A stretch of DNA of 64,000 bases, from the NCBI RefSeq assembly GCF_048544455.1, contig NC_133537.1, positions 15,127,541 to 15,191,540 of the forward strand, read 5' to 3'. Each line of letters opens with the position of its first letter. Position 1 is the stretch's first letter. Both the position numbers and the translations under genes were made by a program. The notes under the pieces were generated by a model. The model saw only the letters and a program-made list of their open reading frames with translations, made no database searches and was not told the origin of the DNA. Source of the stretch: Silene latifolia (lineage: Eukaryota; Streptophyta; Magnoliopsida; Caryophyllales; Caryophyllaceae). Positions 62,581 to 64,000 of this stretch are shown here, piece by piece.

Positions 62581-64000
62581 ATGAAACTGGTGGTTCGGGT
62601 GATCGAAGCTCGGAATATACCGGCAATGGATCTAAACGGGTTAAGTGACCCTTATGTTAGATTACAACTAGGGAAACAGAGGTTTAGAAGTAAGGTTATT
62701 AAGAAGTGCTTAAACCCTTACTGGGGAGACCATTTCTATTTCCGTGTTGATGATTTGAGTGAGGAGCTCCTTATTTCTGTTTTGGATGAGGATAAGTACT
62801 TCAATGATGATTTTATCGGTCAGGTCAAGCTTCCCGTTTCTCGTGTTTTCGATTCTCCCGATAAGTCCCTCCCTACTTCCTGGTATCCTCTCCTCCCCAA
62901 GACCAACAAGTCCAAACCCAAGGACTCTGGTGAAATCTGTCTTCACATATATCTTTCCCAAAATGGCTCTTTTAAGGACTTGCCTAATACTAATGTTACT
63001 GCTGCACCTTCACTTCTCCTTGACTATGCTACCGATTCCCCCACTTCATCTTCTGCCAACAATGTCCCTAAATCTGATGCCTTTTTTGAACCCCTTAATT
63101 CCGATCTTACTGGAGACATGTCTGATGAGCACCCGTCTACTTCTGCTTCCTTTGATGAGATGCTCACCACTATGGAGGCCAGCCATCAACAAACTGACCT
63201 CCCAACTAACTTACCTGGAGGCGTGCTTCTTGACCAGCATTACTTGACCACGACGACTCAACTCAATGCATTGCTTTTCTCACCCGATTCCGCATTTCCT
63301 CTTGCTCTAACTGAGGCTCAATCCAAGACAGATCCTCATTTTGGTCAGTGGACTTTTGACAATCAAAGTTTGAAAAGACAGAATACATACATCACCCCGC
63401 CCTCTAAATTACTTAAGGCTGTCAAGGCTTTTGAGGACCAGTCCTACTTACTGGTAGATGGAAAGTCCTTTGCCGTTTTTGTCAGCATTGCTACTCCCGA
63501 TGTCATGTATGGAAACACCTTTAGGGTTGAAATTCTCTACTGTATCACGCCTGGCCCCGAGTTACCATCAGGAGAACAATCTTCTCGCTTGGTGATATCA
63601 TGGCGAATGAATTTTGTGCAAAGCACTATGATGAAGGGAATGATTGAGAATGGAGCACGGCAACCTCTTAAGGATAACTTTGACCAGTTCTCCACTGTTT
63701 TATCACAGCATGTCAAGCCTGTTGATGTCAAGGGAACTGCTTCTGAAAAGGATCAGCTTTTAGCAACTTTGCAAGCCGAACAACAGTCAGACGGGAAGCT
63801 GTTTGTCCAATACTTTGCTAATTTCACTGTTGTATCGACCATTATTATTGTAGTTTACACTCTTTCTCATATTTGGAAGGCGGCACCAAGCACTGTTCAA
63901 GGTCTGGAATTCGTGGGACTCGACTTGCCCGATTCAATTGGAGAGGTGGTTGTTTCTGCTGTATTGGTTCTTCAGGCCAAGAGAATTTTTGATTTGGTTG
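62581..64000 (+). CDS. C2 and GRAM/VASt domain protein, 5' part (At1g03370-like)
   Basis: Open without interruption for 473 codons and cut by the window end. Residues 1-125 form a C2 domain (MKLVVRVIEARNIPAMDLNG, DPYV, WGDHFYFRV, DEDKYFNDDFIG), including Asp residues of the calcium-binding loops. A Ser/Thr-rich linker follows. Residues 215-380 are a VASt (StAR-like) domain beginning GVLLDQHYLTTTTQLNALLF and containing WTFDNQSLKRQNTYI and EILYCI. A hydrophobic segment is at 418-433 (VVSTIIIVVYTLSHIW). The known family member continues with a second C2, a GRAM and a second VASt domain, about 1020 residues in all. The family is thought to bind membranes and lipids at contact sites; that role is inferred. 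ATG 62581 is chosen because the C2 domain starts there. Confidence 0.93.
   Translation, partial: MKLVVRVIEARNIPAMDLNGLSDPYVRLQLGKQRFRSKVIKKCLNPYWGDHFYFRVDDLSEELLISVLDEDKYFNDDFIGQVKLPVSRVFDSPDKSLPTSWYPLLPKTNKSKPKDSGEICLHIYLSQNGSFKDLPNTNVTAAPSLLLDYATDSPTSSSANNVPKSDAFFEPLNSDLTGDMSDEHPSTSASFDEMLTTMEASHQQTDLPTNLPGGVLLDQHYLTTTTQLNALLFSPDSAFPLALTEAQSKTDPHFGQWTFDNQSLKRQNTYITPPSKLLKAVKAFEDQSYLLVDGKSFAVFVSIATPDVMYGNTFRVEILYCITPGPELPSGEQSSRLVISWRMNFVQSTMMKGMIENGARQPLKDNFDQFSTVLSQHVKPVDVKGTASEKDQLLATLQAEQQSDGKLFVQYFANFTVVSTIIIVVYTLSHIWKAAPSTVQGLEFVGLDLPDSIGEVVVSAVLVLQAKRIFDLV

Noticed and set aside
1-64000. tRNA, rRNA genes, CRISPR arrays, operons
   Set aside because: I saw no cloverleaf with a GGTTCGAATCC-type arm and no rRNA blocks. 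The tandem and palindromic repeats present have the features of plant transposons.

Overview
The window is plant nuclear DNA, a gene-rich stretch of a eudicot with many transposable elements. Intron-bearing genes, a plastid-import gene with a transit peptide, a phenylpropanoid P450 and a plant-type transposon mix show this. The many CTCGATCGAG palindromes and the repeat types make me favour Caryophyllales (pink family), but that is an inference, not a proof.

Layout. 1-5.1 kb: the 3' two thirds of a broken Athila-type Ty3/gypsy element, then a chromovirus-like LTR piece to about 5.65 kb. 5.65-16.14 kb: no intact gene, but fragments of host genes that keep their introns (group C bZIP factor, one KUP/HAK/KT potassium-transporter exon, unidentified exon-like pieces). 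It ends at 16138 in a textbook Helitron 3' terminus, so this looks like a gene-capturing Helitron. 16.2-19.9 kb: repeats, including two related minus-strand Helitron-like ends, a MITE and a short solo LTR. 19996-27024: TIC110 in 15 exons (1012 aa). 28650-30053: an intronless CIPK kinase. 32084-33178 (-): a group I bZIP of the bZIP18/52 type, 4 exons. 34661-38175 (-): cinnamate 4-hydroxylase (505 aa, 3 exons), with AC elements and a TATA box upstream and two MITEs in intron 1. 40422-42310 (-): PGLP2-type phosphoglycolate phosphatase (302 aa, 8 exons). 42.4-49.7 kb: repeats, including a Tat-lineage LTR and a complete solo LTR. 49690-61282: a three-level nest. A short-LTR Ale-type copia element holds an 8.8-kb gag-only LTR element, and its 3' LTR is split by a non-autonomous CACTA element. 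Every junction has a matching target-site duplication. 62581 to the window end: first exon of a C2/VASt/GRAM-domain protein gene.

The host genes are unrelated housekeeping, signalling and metabolic genes (plastid protein import, calcium signalling, transcription, lignin/phenylpropanoid entry, 2-phosphoglycolate removal). I see no sign that they act as a cluster. Exon joins below were read by eye from splice sites, reading phase and remembered family sequences; they are not backed by transcript data.
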